A stretch of 37,234 nucleotides of DNA from Acholeplasmataceae bacterium (GTDB lineage: Bacteria > Bacillota > Negativicutes > Acidaminococcales > Acidaminococcaceae): the NCBI GenBank assembly GCA_012517145.1, contig JAAYVM010000191.1, positions 1-37,234 of the forward strand, in the 5' to 3' direction. The notes beneath the pieces were generated by a model that worked only from the letters and a program-made list of their open reading frames with translations, had not been told where the DNA came from and did not search any database. Of this stretch, positions 18,173-27,235 are shown piece after piece. The position numbers and the translations under genes are program-made. Every line of letters begins with the position of its first letter. Position 1 is the first letter of the stretch.

Positions 18173-20270
18173 GCTTCAAGTATCTCCTTTGTAAAGCCTG
18201 CAAATAAGGATAGAATATGGCAAAAGCTATAAGGACACAAATACCTATTGCTGCGCCTAGCATATAGCCATCAATTGCCCTGATATATGACATAATTATG
18301 GGAGTTCTCATATGTGCAAAAGTTTGCACCAATGAGCCCTGTCCGATAGTGGCAGCTAAGATAAACGCAACACTGAGAATGCGTGGAAATTTATTATAGA
18401 CTGCAAAAGCAGCCAGATAAAATGCCGGATGGCCAACCATAAATTCTTTTTCACGCGGACGCGCTTTCATCATTTCTTCAAGGAAAAGTCTTAATTTCAC
18501 TTCAATATCTGGCACCGGCACTCCCGCTGTATGACCGGAACGACCGATAAATACCCACGCGATGAAAGCAAAAACAATCATGGCAAAAACTACCTTCAAA
18601 GTTATAGGACGGGAAAGCACATTTTCAATTCTGGCAATTACATTTTTCCTGTCATCATCGCCCTCAAATAAAGAATACCTTCTGACACAAAGGAAAAACA
18701 TCAGTAATATAGGTAAAATAAAGGTTAGCTTAACTCCTTTATAAATATCAATCTCCATAAGAAAACGAACATCGCCAAGAATTGCCCCAACAAATGAAGC
18801 GCCAACCAATGAAATTGCTATAGCCAGAGCCAACTGCCAGGTAGCCGCAAAAAGAACAGCCCTCAAAGCCTTGCCGCCGCCATGGTAATTATCCCAGATG
18901 TTAAGAATAAAGTTCAGAGAGAGCACCGGGATAACGGTAGCAGCACATAATGCAAGCACTTGCCTTGCCAGTAGTCCCTTAGCAAACAAGATTACCCCGC
19001 TAAAAAGCAAGCCGACAACCAATATTAAAAGATATTGATGTTTCTTCTTGATTTCGATGAGCTGCGTGAGATAAAGCATTCCGGCCGAAAGAATTCCAAA
19101 GATAATTGGGATAAACAGCAGGCGATTTGGCATGTATTCAGAGAAGATGCCTGCCTTGCCAATGTTGAAATTCCGTGCTTCTACACTTTTCGTGATATCT
19201 TCTACATAGTCCAGATTAGTCTGCAGCAAGGTTTTACCATCCTGTGGTTCCAAGAAGGTCTTAACATAATTTATTCTTATGTTACGCTCCTCATCGGTCA
19301 AAGCCCAGCGCTGCATTGCTTCATTTACTTTCAGCTTCTTTTGTTCGGCTTTATCAATAACGTAAGTGCGCGCACCTTTGTAATCCATCAGTTCGGCCAT
19401 AGGTACAAGCCCCTCCAATGGTACAAACTGAAGCTGAACGATATTTTCTACCATAGCCATCGTAATATCACGTTTGAGAAGATTTTCTGCTACATAGTCA
19501 AGATTTTGCTTGTAACCAAGTATCGTCTTACCGCTGCCGGCAAAAGCGGATATCTTAGCACCTGATTTATCAAGACGGTTGAAAAAACCATCAATTTGCT
19601 CACGCTCAGGGGCGGAAGCCATATTGTAGCCATGCCCGTAATTTACTGGTCTGGCAATAACCATAAAACCGAGATTTTTGGCGAGTAGGAGTTCTTCTGA
19701 CGACAAGCCAAGATCCATTTGCAGAATGCCTTTTTGTTCACCATACGCTTCGCCTTCAACAAGTTTGGTATCTCCTTTCACCTCTATAACCTTCGGTGAT
19801 TCTGAAATAACATGAACAAGTTCTTTACCAAAGCGTAGATTAAGGTCCTCTTCCACATCCTGCATGGTAAGAGGAGATGAACCTTCAGTAATATAGGCAG
19901 CATTCGTCAAAATCTTTCCTTTAACAATCAAATCCTGCCATATACCGCCCTGTATCTGATTTGTGTGATAGGCATGCAGAAGCGCAGAACCTGTGACAAC
20001 CGTTATCTTACCTTTGTCGCCAAGTTTCTGCAGGGTTGTGTCAAAAAGGACGAGACTCGTCACACCGCGGTCCTTGAACATCTTCAGCACTTTTTCTTCA
20101 GGCACACCCTCGCCATGTGCCATTCTGGCTATACTTTCGTATTCCATAGCCATTTCCACAGTTCGGTTAGCCTGCTCAACAGAATGACGCTCGAAATTCA
20201 ATAGAACTGAGAAAATCAGCGCTATCGCCATTATAATAATTAACACCGGATTATAACAGGTTTTCCTCAA
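18165..20270 (-). CDS. DUF5693-family multi-pass membrane protein
   Basis: A protein of about 701 residues with one N-terminal helix, a large extracytoplasmic region (about residues 30-390) and a C-terminal half with roughly eight to nine hydrophobic segments. I recognise it as the DUF5693 type commonly found beside csaB; its activity is unknown. The outer domain contains repeated GVTSLVLFDTTL-like and FMVIARPVNYG segments that look like an alpha/beta fold. An in-frame GTG at 20282 exists. The TTG at 20268-20270 is preferred because AGGTGGAG lies 6 nt before it. It starts only about 35 nt after prfB and overlaps csaB, so it is probably cotranscribed with both. A role in export or modification of the polymer that CsaB pyruvylates is only inference. 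Confidence 0.78.
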   Translation of the reverse strand: MRKTCYNPVLIIIMAIALIFSVLLNFERHSVEQANRTVEMAMEYESIARMAHGEGVPEEKVLKMFKDRGVTSLVLFDTTLQKLGDKGKITVVTGSALLHAYHTNQIQGGIWQDLIVKGKILTNAAYITEGSSPLTMQDVEEDLNLRFGKELVHVISESPKVIEVKGDTKLVEGEAYGEQKGILQMDLGLSSEELLLAKNLGFMVIARPVNYGHGYNMASAPEREQIDGFFNRLDKSGAKISAFAGSGKTILGYKQNLDYVAENLLKRDITMAMVENIVQLQFVPLEGLVPMAELMDYKGARTYVIDKAEQKKLKVNEAMQRWALTDEERNIRINYVKTFLEPQDGKTLLQTNLDYVEDITKSVEARNFNIGKAGIFSEYMPNRLLFIPIIFGILSAGMLYLTQLIEIKKKHQYLLILVVGLLFSGVILFAKGLLARQVLALCAATVIPVLSLNFILNIWDNYHGGGKALRAVLFAATWQLALAIAISLVGASFVGAILGDVRFLMEIDIYKGVKLTFILPILLMFFLCVRRYSLFEGDDDRKNVIARIENVLSRPITLKVVFAMIVFAFIAWVFIGRSGHTAGVPVPDIEVKLRLFLEEMMKARPREKEFMVGHPAFYLAAFAVYNKFPRILSVAFILAATIGQGSLVQTFAHMRTPIIMSYIRAIDGYMLGAAIGICVLIAFAIFYPYLQALQRRYLKHE

Positions 20271-20304
20271 CAAAATCTCCACCTATTCCAATTCTTCTGC
20301 ATGA

Positions 20305-21412
20305 TTATTTTATCTTCTGCAAACTTCGCAAGTATGCTTCGACAAAAAGTTCCAAATCGCCATCCATAACAGCCTGCACATTGCCTGTTTCAGCACCTGT
20401 ACGATGATCTTTAACCATATTATATGGGTGAAAAACATACGATCTTATCTGACTGCCCCATTCTATCGCCTGGTATTCACCGGCAATATCTGATTTTAGT
20501 TCAGCTTGTTTTTGTTTTTCATACTCAAATAATTTCGCCCGCAACAACTGCATGCAACGCTCTCTGTTTTGTATCTGCGAACGTTGATTCTGGCACTGTA
20601 CAATAATGCCTGTAGGAATATGTGTCATACGTACGGCAGAATCTGTCTTATTAATATGTTGTCCGCCCGCACCACTGGCACGATAGGTGTCAACTTTTAA
20701 ATCTGCAGGATTGATATTAATTTCCACTGTATCATCAATTTCCGGCATAACATCAACTGCGGCAAACGAAGTATGCCTGCGCGCATTGGAGTCGAACGGA
20801 GAAATGCGGACCAAGCGGTGCACACCTTTTTCCGATTTCATATAACCGTAGGCATTATGCCCATTAATACCAAGTGTAACACTTTTAACGCCAGCCTCAT
20901 CGCCCGGCTGGTAATCAAGAACATCAACGCTGAAGCCTGAACGCTCTGCAAAGCGTCCGAACATTCTGAGCAGCATGGATGTCCAATCCTGAGCTTCTGT
21001 GCCGCCTGCACCTGCGTGTAAGGTCAGTATGGCATTGTTTGCATCATATTCACCCGACAGAAGCATGCCTAATTCAAGGTGTTCGATATCAGCACGTACC
21101 GATGCTAATGATTGCTCGATTTCGCCGACAATATCCGCATCTTCTTCTTCCATTGCGAGTTCCCACATAACTTCAAGATCTTCGGTTCTTGTTTCCAAAG
21201 ACCTGAAAATACCTACTTCGTCTTTGAGTTGTGTAACAACTTGTGCTACTTTTTGTGCTTCTTCCGGGTTATCCCAAAAACTTGGTTCCCCCATTTTGTG
21301 CTCTAATTCAGCAATACGGTCCTCTTTGCGAGCGACGTCAAAGAGATCCCCTCATTTCGTCTAACTTCTGCTTTAAATTATTTATTTCCGGTCTGTATTC
21401 TTCTATAAGCAA
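20305..21412 (-). CDS. prfB: Peptide chain release factor 2 (programmed +1 frameshift)
   Basis: Recognises UGA and UAA stop codons and triggers peptide release. The first 24 codons (TTG at 21410-21412 onward) end at a TGA at 21338-21340. The rest is read in the +1 frame from GAC at 21337-21339 to 20305, giving about 368 aa. The stop-recognition tripeptide SPF (RISPFDSN) and the catalytic GGQ ([10 protein letters not shown]) are present. TTG is preferred with AAGGAAG upstream. A GTG at 21421 is a possible alternative but sits too close to that site. It is downstream of secA in the usual hpf-secA-prfB order. The frameshift autoregulates RF2 level. Confidence 0.95.
21338..21352 (-). promoter_or_regulatory. 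RF2 programmed frameshift site
   Basis: The sequence AGGGGATCTCTTTGAC on the minus strand reproduces the classic RF2 signal. It has an internal Shine-Dalgarno-like AGGGG (21348-21352), the slippery CTT, the in-frame TGA stop and a following C. The codon phasing AGG GGA TCT CTT TGA C matches that of E. coli. Confidence 0.95.
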
Positions 21413-21456
21413 ACGTCTCACTTCCTTCCGCTGTTTATTTCCAATAAATAACCCAA

Positions 21457-21490
21457 GCGAAGCCGAAACCTTAGTAAGTTCCGACTTCGC
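21457..21490 (-). terminator. Hairpin between secA and prfB
   Basis: A 13-bp stem (GCGAAGTCGGAAC with GTTTCGGCTTCGC, some G-U pairs) and an 8-nt loop, followed on the minus strand by TTGGGTTATTTATTGG. The tract is only moderately U-rich, so this is a weak terminator or attenuator that could lower prfB relative to secA. Confidence 0.55.
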
Positions 21491-21498
21491 TCAGTTCG

Positions 21499-24027
21499 CT
21501 ATTTGTCACTTCCGCAACAATTTTTGTATTTTTTGCCGCTGCCGCAGGGACATGGGTCATTGCGCCCGATAGTCTCGCCTTTGACGACGGGCTTTTTAAC
21601 GTCTGCCTCGCTGTCGCCGCTGGGATTATTGACTGTAGCATTCTGCAAACGATCTTCAACCTTCGGTTGAGTAACCACGTTTACCCTGTATATATAGCGC
21701 ACGACATCATCCTGAATTGCATCAATCATTGCCTGGAACATATCATACGCTTCAAGCTTATATTCAACCAATGGGTCTCTTTGGCCATAAGCACGCAGCC
21801 CTACACCTTCGCGCAGCATATCCATGGCATCCAGATGCTGCATCCAGTGACTGTCAACAACTTTAAGCATTACAAGGTTTTCAAGTTCCCTCATAATCCC
21901 TGGAGTAATTGACTCTTCTCTTTGTTCATAATAATCTACAGCTAGGTTTTGCAAATACTCATTTAATTCTTCACGGCTCAGCGTCTGTAAATGCTCAACA
22001 GTTAAGGTATTAGGCGGTGCATAGAATTCTTCCGCATATGCAATCATCGCTGGGAAATCCCAATCCTCAGAATAAACATCCGGTGGAGCATACATTGCCA
22101 TCGTTCTTTCAACAACGCGTGTAACCATATCCATGATGTTTTCGCGCAAATTATTTTCCACAAGAATCTTTTTGCGCTGAGCGTAGATAACTTCACGCTG
22201 CTGATTCATAACATCGTCATATTCCAGAACATGCTTACGCATATCAAAGTTGCGCGATTCCACTTTCTTCTGCGCTGATTCGATGGATTTCGTTACCAGA
22301 CTATGTTCAATCGGTTCGTCCTCTTCCATGCCCAGTTTATCCATTATGCTGGAAATATTATCTGAACCAAATAAACGCATAAGGTCATCTTCCAGAGAAA
22401 GATAAAAACGTGTGGAACCAGGATCGCCTTGACGTGCGCAACGTCCACGCAGCTGATTATCAATACGTCTGCTTTCATGACGTTCGGTACCGATAATGTG
22501 AAGGCCGCCTAAAGCAGGAACAGCTTCGCCTAGTACAATGTCGGTACCACGGCCTGCCATATTGGTAGCAATCGTTACTGCGCCAAATTGTCCGGCATCA
22601 GCGATGATTTCGGCTTCCTTCTCATGGAATTTAGCATTCAAGACATTGTGAGGAATTCCGCGTTTTTTCAAAATATCAGAAAGCTCTTCCGACTGCGCTA
22701 TGGAAGTTGTACCAACCAAGACAGGCCTGCCTGTCTTATGGCATTCTTCTATTTCTTTAGCTGCCGCTTTATATTTGGCTTTCTTGGTTTTATAAATAAC
22801 ATCCGGGTAGTCAATACGTTGATTTGGCTTGTTGGTAGGAATAACTATTACATCCAGGCCATAAATCTTCTGGAACTCCTGTTCCTCCGTTTTAGCCGTA
22901 CCGGTCATGCCGGAAAGCTTATCATACATACGGAAGTAGTTCTGGAAGGTTATGGTAGCAAGTGTCTGGCTTTCACGCTCAACTTTAACGCCTTCCTTAG
23001 CCTCAATTGCCTGATGCAGGCCTTCCGAAAAACGACGTCCGAACATCAGACGACCGGTAAATTCATCAACAATAATAACTTCGCCATCTTTAACAACATA
23101 ATCTCTGTCACGATGCATGATTGCCTTTGCTTTTAAAGCCTGCATTAGCTGGTGCGAGAAATCGATGCTTGCTTCACCGGCGTACATGTTGGAAACACCA
23201 AGCATCTTTTCTGCTTTGGCAATACCAACTTCCGTCGGAGCTGCTGTCTTCAGTTTTTCGTCAACAGTATAGTCTTCTCCCTCAACTAATTGAGCAACAA
23301 CACGTGCCAAAACTTTGTAAAGATCTGTAGATTTTTCGCCCGGTCCGGAAATAATCAATGGTGTACGAGCCTCATCAACAAGAATACTGTCAACCTCATC
23401 GACAATTGCATAGTTAAGTGGCCTTTGTACCATCTGGTCAAGCGCAACGACCATGTTGTCACGCAAATAATCAAAACCAAATTCATTATTAGTTCCATAA
23501 GTTATATCTGCAGCATAAGCAGCTTTTCTTTCAGGAAAATCGAGTCCATGAATGATTAAGCCTACAGAAAGGCCTAAGAAATTGAAAACTCTTCCCATTT
23601 CCTGGCTGTCACGGCGAGCCAGATATTCGTTGACGGTAACAACATGAACACCCTTACCTGTCAGAGCATTCAAATAGGCAGGCAGCGTTGCGACCAGTGT
23701 CTTACCTTCACCGGTACGCATCTCTGCAATTTTGCCACGGTGCAGTACGCAGCCACCAGCTAACTGCACATCAAAATGGCGCAGACCAAGAACACGTTTA
23801 GAAGCTTCACGCACAACTGCGAAAGCCTCCGGCAATATGTCATCCAAAGTTGCACCTTTAGCAAGCCTGTCCCGAAATTCCTCTGTTTTTGCTGTAAGAC
23901 TGGCATCGCTCATATTTTCTATATCTTTTTCTAAAGCATTTACTGCATCAACATATACTTGAACTTTCTTTAATTCCTTTTCATTGGGATCACCGAAAAT
24001 TTTTTTCATTAAACTTTCGAGCAACAC
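21499..24027 (-). CDS. secA: Protein translocase ATPase SecA
   Basis: Motor ATPase that drives preproteins through SecYEG. Walker A is [11 protein letters not shown] near residue 104 and the DEAD-like box is [16 protein letters not shown]. The second helicase domain carries [13 protein letters not shown] and the [12 protein letters not shown] arginine finger region. The C-terminal zinc motif [13 protein letters not shown] is intact. At about 842 aa it is full length. Start: GTG at 24025-24027 and TTG at 24022-24024 both fit the AGGAG at 24033-24037; GTG is used here, and another GTG at 24033 overlaps that site. It has its own promoter just behind the hpf terminator. Confidence 0.96.
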   Translation of the reverse strand: MLLESLMKKIFGDPNEKELKKVQVYVDAVNALEKDIENMSDASLTAKTEEFRDRLAKGATLDDILPEAFAVVREASKRVLGLRHFDVQLAGGCVLHRGKIAEMRTGEGKTLVATLPAYLNALTGKGVHVVTVNEYLARRDSQEMGRVFNFLGLSVGLIIHGLDFPERKAAYAADITYGTNNEFGFDYLRDNMVVALDQMVQRPLNYAIVDEVDSILVDEARTPLIISGPGEKSTDLYKVLARVVAQLVEGEDYTVDEKLKTAAPTEVGIAKAEKMLGVSNMYAGEASIDFSHQLMQALKAKAIMHRDRDYVVKDGEVIIVDEFTGRLMFGRRFSEGLHQAIEAKEGVKVERESQTLATITFQNYFRMYDKLSGMTGTAKTEEQEFQKIYGLDVIVIPTNKPNQRIDYPDVIYKTKKAKYKAAAKEIEECHKTGRPVLVGTTSIAQSEELSDILKKRGIPHNVLNAKFHEKEAEIIADAGQFGAVTIATNMAGRGTDIVLGEAVPALGGLHIIGTERHESRRIDNQLRGRCARQGDPGSTRFYLSLEDDLMRLFGSDNISSIMDKLGMEEDEPIEHSLVTKSIESAQKKVESRNFDMRKHVLEYDDVMNQQREVIYAQRKKILVENNLRENIMDMVTRVVERTMAMYAPPDVYSEDWDFPAMIAYAEEFYAPPNTLTVEHLQTLSREELNEYLQNLAVDYYEQREESITPGIMRELENLVMLKVVDSHWMQHLDAMDMLREGVGLRAYGQRDPLVEYKLEAYDMFQAMIDAIQDDVVRYIYRVNVVTQPKVEDRLQNATVNNPSGDSEADVKKPVVKGETIGRNDPCPCGSGKKYKNCCGSDK

Positions 24028-24074
24028 AATCACTCCTCATTTTTCGCACTAAATCGGCCTACGCTCAATAGTAA

Positions 24075-24103
24075 ATTTTAACAGAACAGGCAGTAAAAGT
24101 CAA
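24075..24103 (-). promoter_or_regulatory. secA promoter
   Basis: Minus-strand -35 TTGACT (24098-24103) and -10 TAAAAT (24075-24080) with 17-nt spacing. The -35 touches the hpf terminator, so transcription restarts right after it. Confidence 0.75.
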
Positions 24104-24132
24104 AAAACCCGGGATGTACATCCCGGGTTTTT
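24103..24132 (-). terminator. hpf terminator
   Basis: A perfect 30-nt self-complementary sequence (AAAAACCCGGGATGT and its complement) with T runs on both sides. It lies 17 nt after the hpf stop. The symmetry would allow it to work in both directions. Confidence 0.92.
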
Positions 24133-24149
24133 GTAACATTTTCATGAAC

Positions 24150-24707
24150 TTATTTCAATTCAGGAGACAGTAAACCATAATCACCATCTTTGCGACGATA
24201 TACAACATTTACAGCCTCAAGCTCTTCATCAAAAAATACGAAGAAATCATGGTTCAAAAGATTCATCTGCATAATTGCTTCTTCAACACCCATCGGGCGC
24301 ATAATGAAACGTTTATTTCTGACAACCTTAAATTCAGGTTCTTCAACCGGAGCAGCTGATATCGCAGGCGCTTCCTCACGGAAGTTATTATATCTGCCTC
24401 TCATCAATTTTGTTTTGAATTTGTGAATCTGGCGTTCAATTTTTTCAATTACCAGATCAACAGAAGAGTACATATCCTTGGTTATTTCCTGGGCTCTGAA
24501 ATTCACGCCGCCTGCTGGGAAAGAAATCTCTACTACGCAATCACCAATGCGTTCGCCTTTAATGCTATCGCCTTTCTCTACTCTCATCAGTACAGAAATA
24601 TCACCAATATTTTTAAATTGTCTTGTAACTTTTAAAACCTTTTTCTCAATATAATCTTTTAGTGCCGGTGTTACATCAATGTTTTTACCACGTACATTTA
24701 CTGTCAT
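24150..24707 (-). CDS. hpf: Long-form ribosome hibernation promoting factor
   Basis: Binds the 30S decoding region and dimerises 70S ribosomes to 100S in slow growth. The N-terminal RaiA/HPF domain covers about residues 1-105 (MTVNVRGKNIDVTPALKDYI). A linker follows, then the C-terminal dimerisation domain (about residues 125-183, VVRNKRFIMRPMGVEEAI, ending GLLSPELK). At 185 aa it is the long type usual in Firmicutes. The ATG at 24707 is preferred, 8 nt from GGAGG at 24716-24720; an in-frame TTG at 24713 is only 2 nt from it. It is preceded by a candidate sigma-H promoter and is followed by secA and prfB. Confidence 0.95.
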   Translation of the reverse strand: MTVNVRGKNIDVTPALKDYIEKKVLKVTRQFKNIGDISVLMRVEKGDSIKGERIGDCVVEISFPAGGVNFRAQEITKDMYSSVDLVIEKIERQIHKFKTKLMRGRYNNFREEAPAISAAPVEEPEFKVVRNKRFIMRPMGVEEAIMQMNLLNHDFFVFFDEELEAVNVVYRRKDGDYGLLSPELK

Positions 24708-24768
24708 AGTCAAAACCTCCTTCTATAAAAAACAAAGCCAAAATCACTTTGTTTATTTCTTGCTTTAT

Positions 24769-24797
24769 AGATTCGGCATCAGTTGACTTATTCCTTC
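24769..24797 (-). promoter_or_regulatory. Candidate sigma-H promoter of hpf
   Basis: The minus strand has GAAGGAATA (24789-24797), an 11-nt spacer, then GCCGAATCT (24769-24777). This fits the sigma-H consensus RnAGGAwWW-N11-12-RnnGAATww at all but one position. The predicted start gives a 5' leader of about 55 nt. That leader includes a short A/T-rich hairpin with a U run at 24726-24753, just before the ribosome-binding site. No good sigma-A promoter was seen here. In Bacillus subtilis the orthologue yvyD is known to respond to sigma-H and sigma-B. Confidence 0.6.
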
Positions 24798-24879
24798 TAG
24801 CAATAAAGGAAAACGCTGATTTGATGCAAATTCAGGCCTTGAGAGGTTTAAATATGAAACAATTGAAACAATGTACCAT

Positions 24880-25599
24880 TTAGAGAATTTTTGATAAAAA
24901 GCTCTTGGTCCGCTCTTCTTTAGCACAGGTAAAAATAGCCTCCGGAGGCCCTTGTTCTACTATTTTGCCGCCATCAACAAAAATTACTCTGTCGCCAACT
25001 TCACGTGCGAAACCCATCTCATGAGTTACAACAACCATGGTCATACCTTCCTGCGCAAGGTCTTTCATAACATCCAGAACTTCTTTGATCATTTCTGGGT
25101 CCAGCGCGGAAGTAGGCTCATCAAACAACAATGCCTTGGGTTTCATTGCTAAAGCGCGGGCAATAGCCACCCTTTGCTGCTGCCCGCCGGAAAGTTGTTC
25201 CGGATAAGCATTTGCTTTGCTTTCCAAGCCTACCTTTGTCAAAAGGGTAAGAGCATTTTTTTCTGCTTCGGCTCTCGTCAGTTTACGTACTTTCATTGGC
25301 GCCAGCAAGAGATTTTCCATTACAGTCATATGCGGAAACAAATTGAAGCGTTGGAAAACCATACCGACTTCTCGACGGATTGCATTAATATTGGCCTCAC
25401 CGCTCAGTTCAATGCCATCAACAGTAATAGTACCGGAAGTTGGTTCCTCCAGATAATTTATGCAGCGTAAAAGCGTGCTCTTGCCTGAACCGGAAGGTCC
25501 AATTATTACAACTACCTCTTTTTCCGCAATTTCCAGGTCAATTCCCCGCAAAACTTCCAAAGTGCCAAAATTTTTGTGCAAATTACTAATCTTTATCAT
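24880..25599 (-). CDS. Polar amino-acid ABC transporter ATP-binding protein (GlnQ-like)
   Basis: Energises uptake through the adjacent permease. P-loop GPSGSGKST near residue 38, signature [14 protein letters not shown], Walker [14 protein letters not shown] and the switch histidine in [11 protein letters not shown] are all present. At 239 aa it has the usual length. The open frame runs further upstream, but ATG at 25597-25599 overlaps the permease stop as ATGA and gives the canonical [12 protein letters not shown] start. The family transports glutamine, glutamate, cystine or basic amino acids; the substrate is not deducible here. Confidence 0.93.
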   Translation of the reverse strand: MIKISNLHKNFGTLEVLRGIDLEIAEKEVVVIIGPSGSGKSTLLRCINYLEEPTSGTITVDGIELSGEANINAIRREVGMVFQRFNLFPHMTVMENLLLAPMKVRKLTRAEAEKNALTLLTKVGLESKANAYPEQLSGGQQQRVAIARALAMKPKALLFDEPTSALDPEMIKEVLDVMKDLAQEGMTMVVVTHEMGFAREVGDRVIFVDGGKIVEQGPPEAIFTCAKEERTKSFLSKIL

Positions 25600-26252
25600 T
25601 TCGTCTGGTACCTCCGCTCCAAATATGCCACGAAGCGTGAAATTGTAAATGTCATTATCAGATAAATGAAGGCCACTGCAAGCCAAATTTCAAAAGACGC
25701 ATAAGTACGCGCAATAATCAATTGTCCTCTTCTGGTTAATTCCTCAAACCCGATAACGGAGACCAGCGAAGAGTCCTTAAGCATGGCAATAAATTCATTG
25801 CCCAAAGGTGGAATAATTCTTTTGAAGGCCTGTGGCATAATTACGTACCGCATCGTTTGGTACCAGCTTAATCCAAGGGAACGGCCTGCTTCAGTCTGTC
25901 CAATATCAATTGATTGGATGCCACCGCGGAAAATCTCCGCAATATAGGCACCGCTGTTAATTGAACACGCAGCAATGGCAGCAATAAAAGGATCAATGCG
26001 TGAGCCCGTCAAAATCGGCAACGCGAAATAAACAAGAAAAATCTGTACCAACAGAGGCGTGCCACGAATGAAGTCCACATATATGTTAGCCAGATACTTA
26101 ACAGTTTTAATTGAAGACAGCCTGGCAACACCAACAATCATGCCTATAAGCAGACCAAGTCCAACACTCAAGGCCGTAATCTGTATGGTAATCCCGGCTC
26201 CTTGCAAAAGAAGAGGAAGTGCATTTTGTATGATTTCAAAATTCAAATCCAC
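25596..26252 (-). CDS. Polar amino-acid ABC transporter permease (HisM/GlnP type)
   Basis: Inner-membrane permease with the His/Glu/Gln/Arg/opine three-transmembrane signature and an EAA-loop segment ([26 protein letters not shown], residues about 126-151). About five hydrophobic segments are visible. The preferred start is GTG at 26250-26252, giving [18 protein letters not shown] and 218 aa. A TTG at 26270 is an alternative, and neither has a strong ribosome-binding site. It overlaps the ATPase gene by 4 nt. It is separated from the upstream binding protein by a hairpin that probably reduces its expression. Confidence 0.9.
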   Translation of the reverse strand: MDLNFEIIQNALPLLLQGAGITIQITALSVGLGLLIGMIVGVARLSSIKTVKYLANIYVDFIRGTPLLVQIFLVYFALPILTGSRIDPFIAAIAACSINSGAYIAEIFRGGIQSIDIGQTEAGRSLGLSWYQTMRYVIMPQAFKRIIPPLGNEFIAMLKDSSLVSVIGFEELTRRGQLIIARTYASFEIWLAVAFIYLIMTFTISRFVAYLERRYQTK

Positions 26253-26308
26253 GCAAACACCAACTTTCAAAAAATATCATTAGAAAAAAATAGCTCAGCA
26301 AAGAAAAT

Positions 26309-26345
26309 CGGAGCACATCCTGGCAAAACGCTGCGATGTACTCCG
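26309..26345 (-). terminator. Partial terminator between binding protein and permease
   Basis: An 11-bp stem (CGGAGTACATC with GATGTGCTCCG, one G-U pair) and a 15-nt loop, followed on the minus strand by ATTTTCTTTGC. Such hairpins behind binding-protein genes commonly set a high ratio of binding protein to membrane subunits. Confidence 0.65.
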
Positions 26346-26363
26346 GTTTTGAAAATAACTTGA

Positions 26364-27134
26364 TTATTTTACTTGTTCGCCAAACCAAGTTTTATAAATT
26401 TTGTCGTATTCGCCGTTCTTTTTCAATTCGGCCAGGGCTTTATTAATGTCGCCAGCCAGCTTATCATTGCCCTTTTTCACAGCTATCGCATATTCCTCAG
26501 CGGTTACAACCTTGCCAACCATCTTAGCAAAATCTTTGCCGCCACCTTGTTGCAGGAAGTATGCAACTACAGGCAGATCGTTAACTACTGCGTCAACACC
26601 GCCATTTTTCAATTCCAAAGCAGCTTCTGTATTTGTATTAAATTCTACTACTTTCGCATCAGCAATCTTGTGAGCTTCCATAGCACCGGTAGTACCGATT
26701 TGTACAGCTATTTTTTTGCCTTTCAGACTTTCGATACCGGTAATAGCATTTTCATCCTTGCGCACCATGACAGATAAGCCTGATTTGTAGTAAGGCTCAC
26801 TGAATTTAACACTATTTGCACGTTCAGGTGTAACGGTCATACCAGCTGCAACAGCATCAATATTGCCAGCGTTAAGAGCAGGAATCAAACCATCAAAACC
26901 CATGCTTACGATTTCAACTTTCATGCCAAGTTGTTTGCCAATCGCACGCGCAAGATCCATATCGAAACCTGTATAGTCTTTACTGCCTTCTTTTTGGAAT
27001 TCAAAAGGAGCAAAAGTAGGCTCCGTGCCAACACGCAAAACCTTCTGCTCAGCCTTTTTCTCGCCGCCGCAGCCTGCCATCAACAAACCCAGAGCAAAAA
27101 TAAGAGTAATTGCTGCAAAAAAACTTTTTTTCAT
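26364..27134 (-). CDS. Amino-acid-binding lipoprotein, copy 2
   Basis: Periplasmic-type binding protein family 3 (SBP_bac_3), the substrate-capturing part of the transporter encoded downstream. The signal peptide ends in a lipobox LMAGC (Cys22), so it is membrane-anchored. Family segments include GTEPTFAPFEFQKEGS, GFDMDLARAIGKQLG and GIDAVAAGMTVTPER-like motifs, and IGTTGAMEAHKI. At 256 aa it is typical. It has its own promoter at 27167-27196, and AGGGGG precedes the ATG. It is a close relative of the neighbouring copy at 27236-28003 along its whole length. Confidence 0.93.
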   Translation of the reverse strand: MKKSFFAAITLIFALGLLMAGCGGEKKAEQKVLRVGTEPTFAPFEFQKEGSKDYTGFDMDLARAIGKQLGMKVEIVSMGFDGLIPALNAGNIDAVAAGMTVTPERANSVKFSEPYYKSGLSVMVRKDENAITGIESLKGKKIAVQIGTTGAMEAHKIADAKVVEFNTNTEAALELKNGGVDAVVNDLPVVAYFLQQGGGKDFAKMVGKVVTAEEYAIAVKKGNDKLAGDINKALAELKKNGEYDKIYKTWFGEQVK

Positions 27135-27166
27135 TTACCTGCCCCCTAGCGTTTTTATCTTCGCTA

Positions 27167-27196
27167 ATTATACAACCAAAAGACAGGGAAGTGCAA
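27167..27196 (-). promoter_or_regulatory. Promoter of binding-protein copy 2
   Basis: Minus-strand TTGCAC (27191-27196) and TATAAT (27167-27172), spacing 18 nt, upstream of the gene at 26364-27134. Confidence 0.7.
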
Positions 27197-27235
27197 CAAT
27201 TTTAGCACTCTTTGCGTTTTCTCAACAGGAATGTC

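Noticed and set aside
24103-24132. The perfect CCCGGGATGTACATCCCGGG palindrome as an operator or recombination site
   Set aside because: Position right after hpf and flanking A/T runs make it an ordinary symmetric terminator.
24840-24875. GAAACAATTGAAACAATG short direct repeat as a CRISPR or regulatory repeat
   Set aside because: Only two copies of about 9 nt in an AT-rich gap, with no spacer structure.
25600-25686. N-terminal extension of the transporter ATPase
   Set aside because: It overlaps the permease gene; the ATGA overlap at 25596-25599 gives the standard start.
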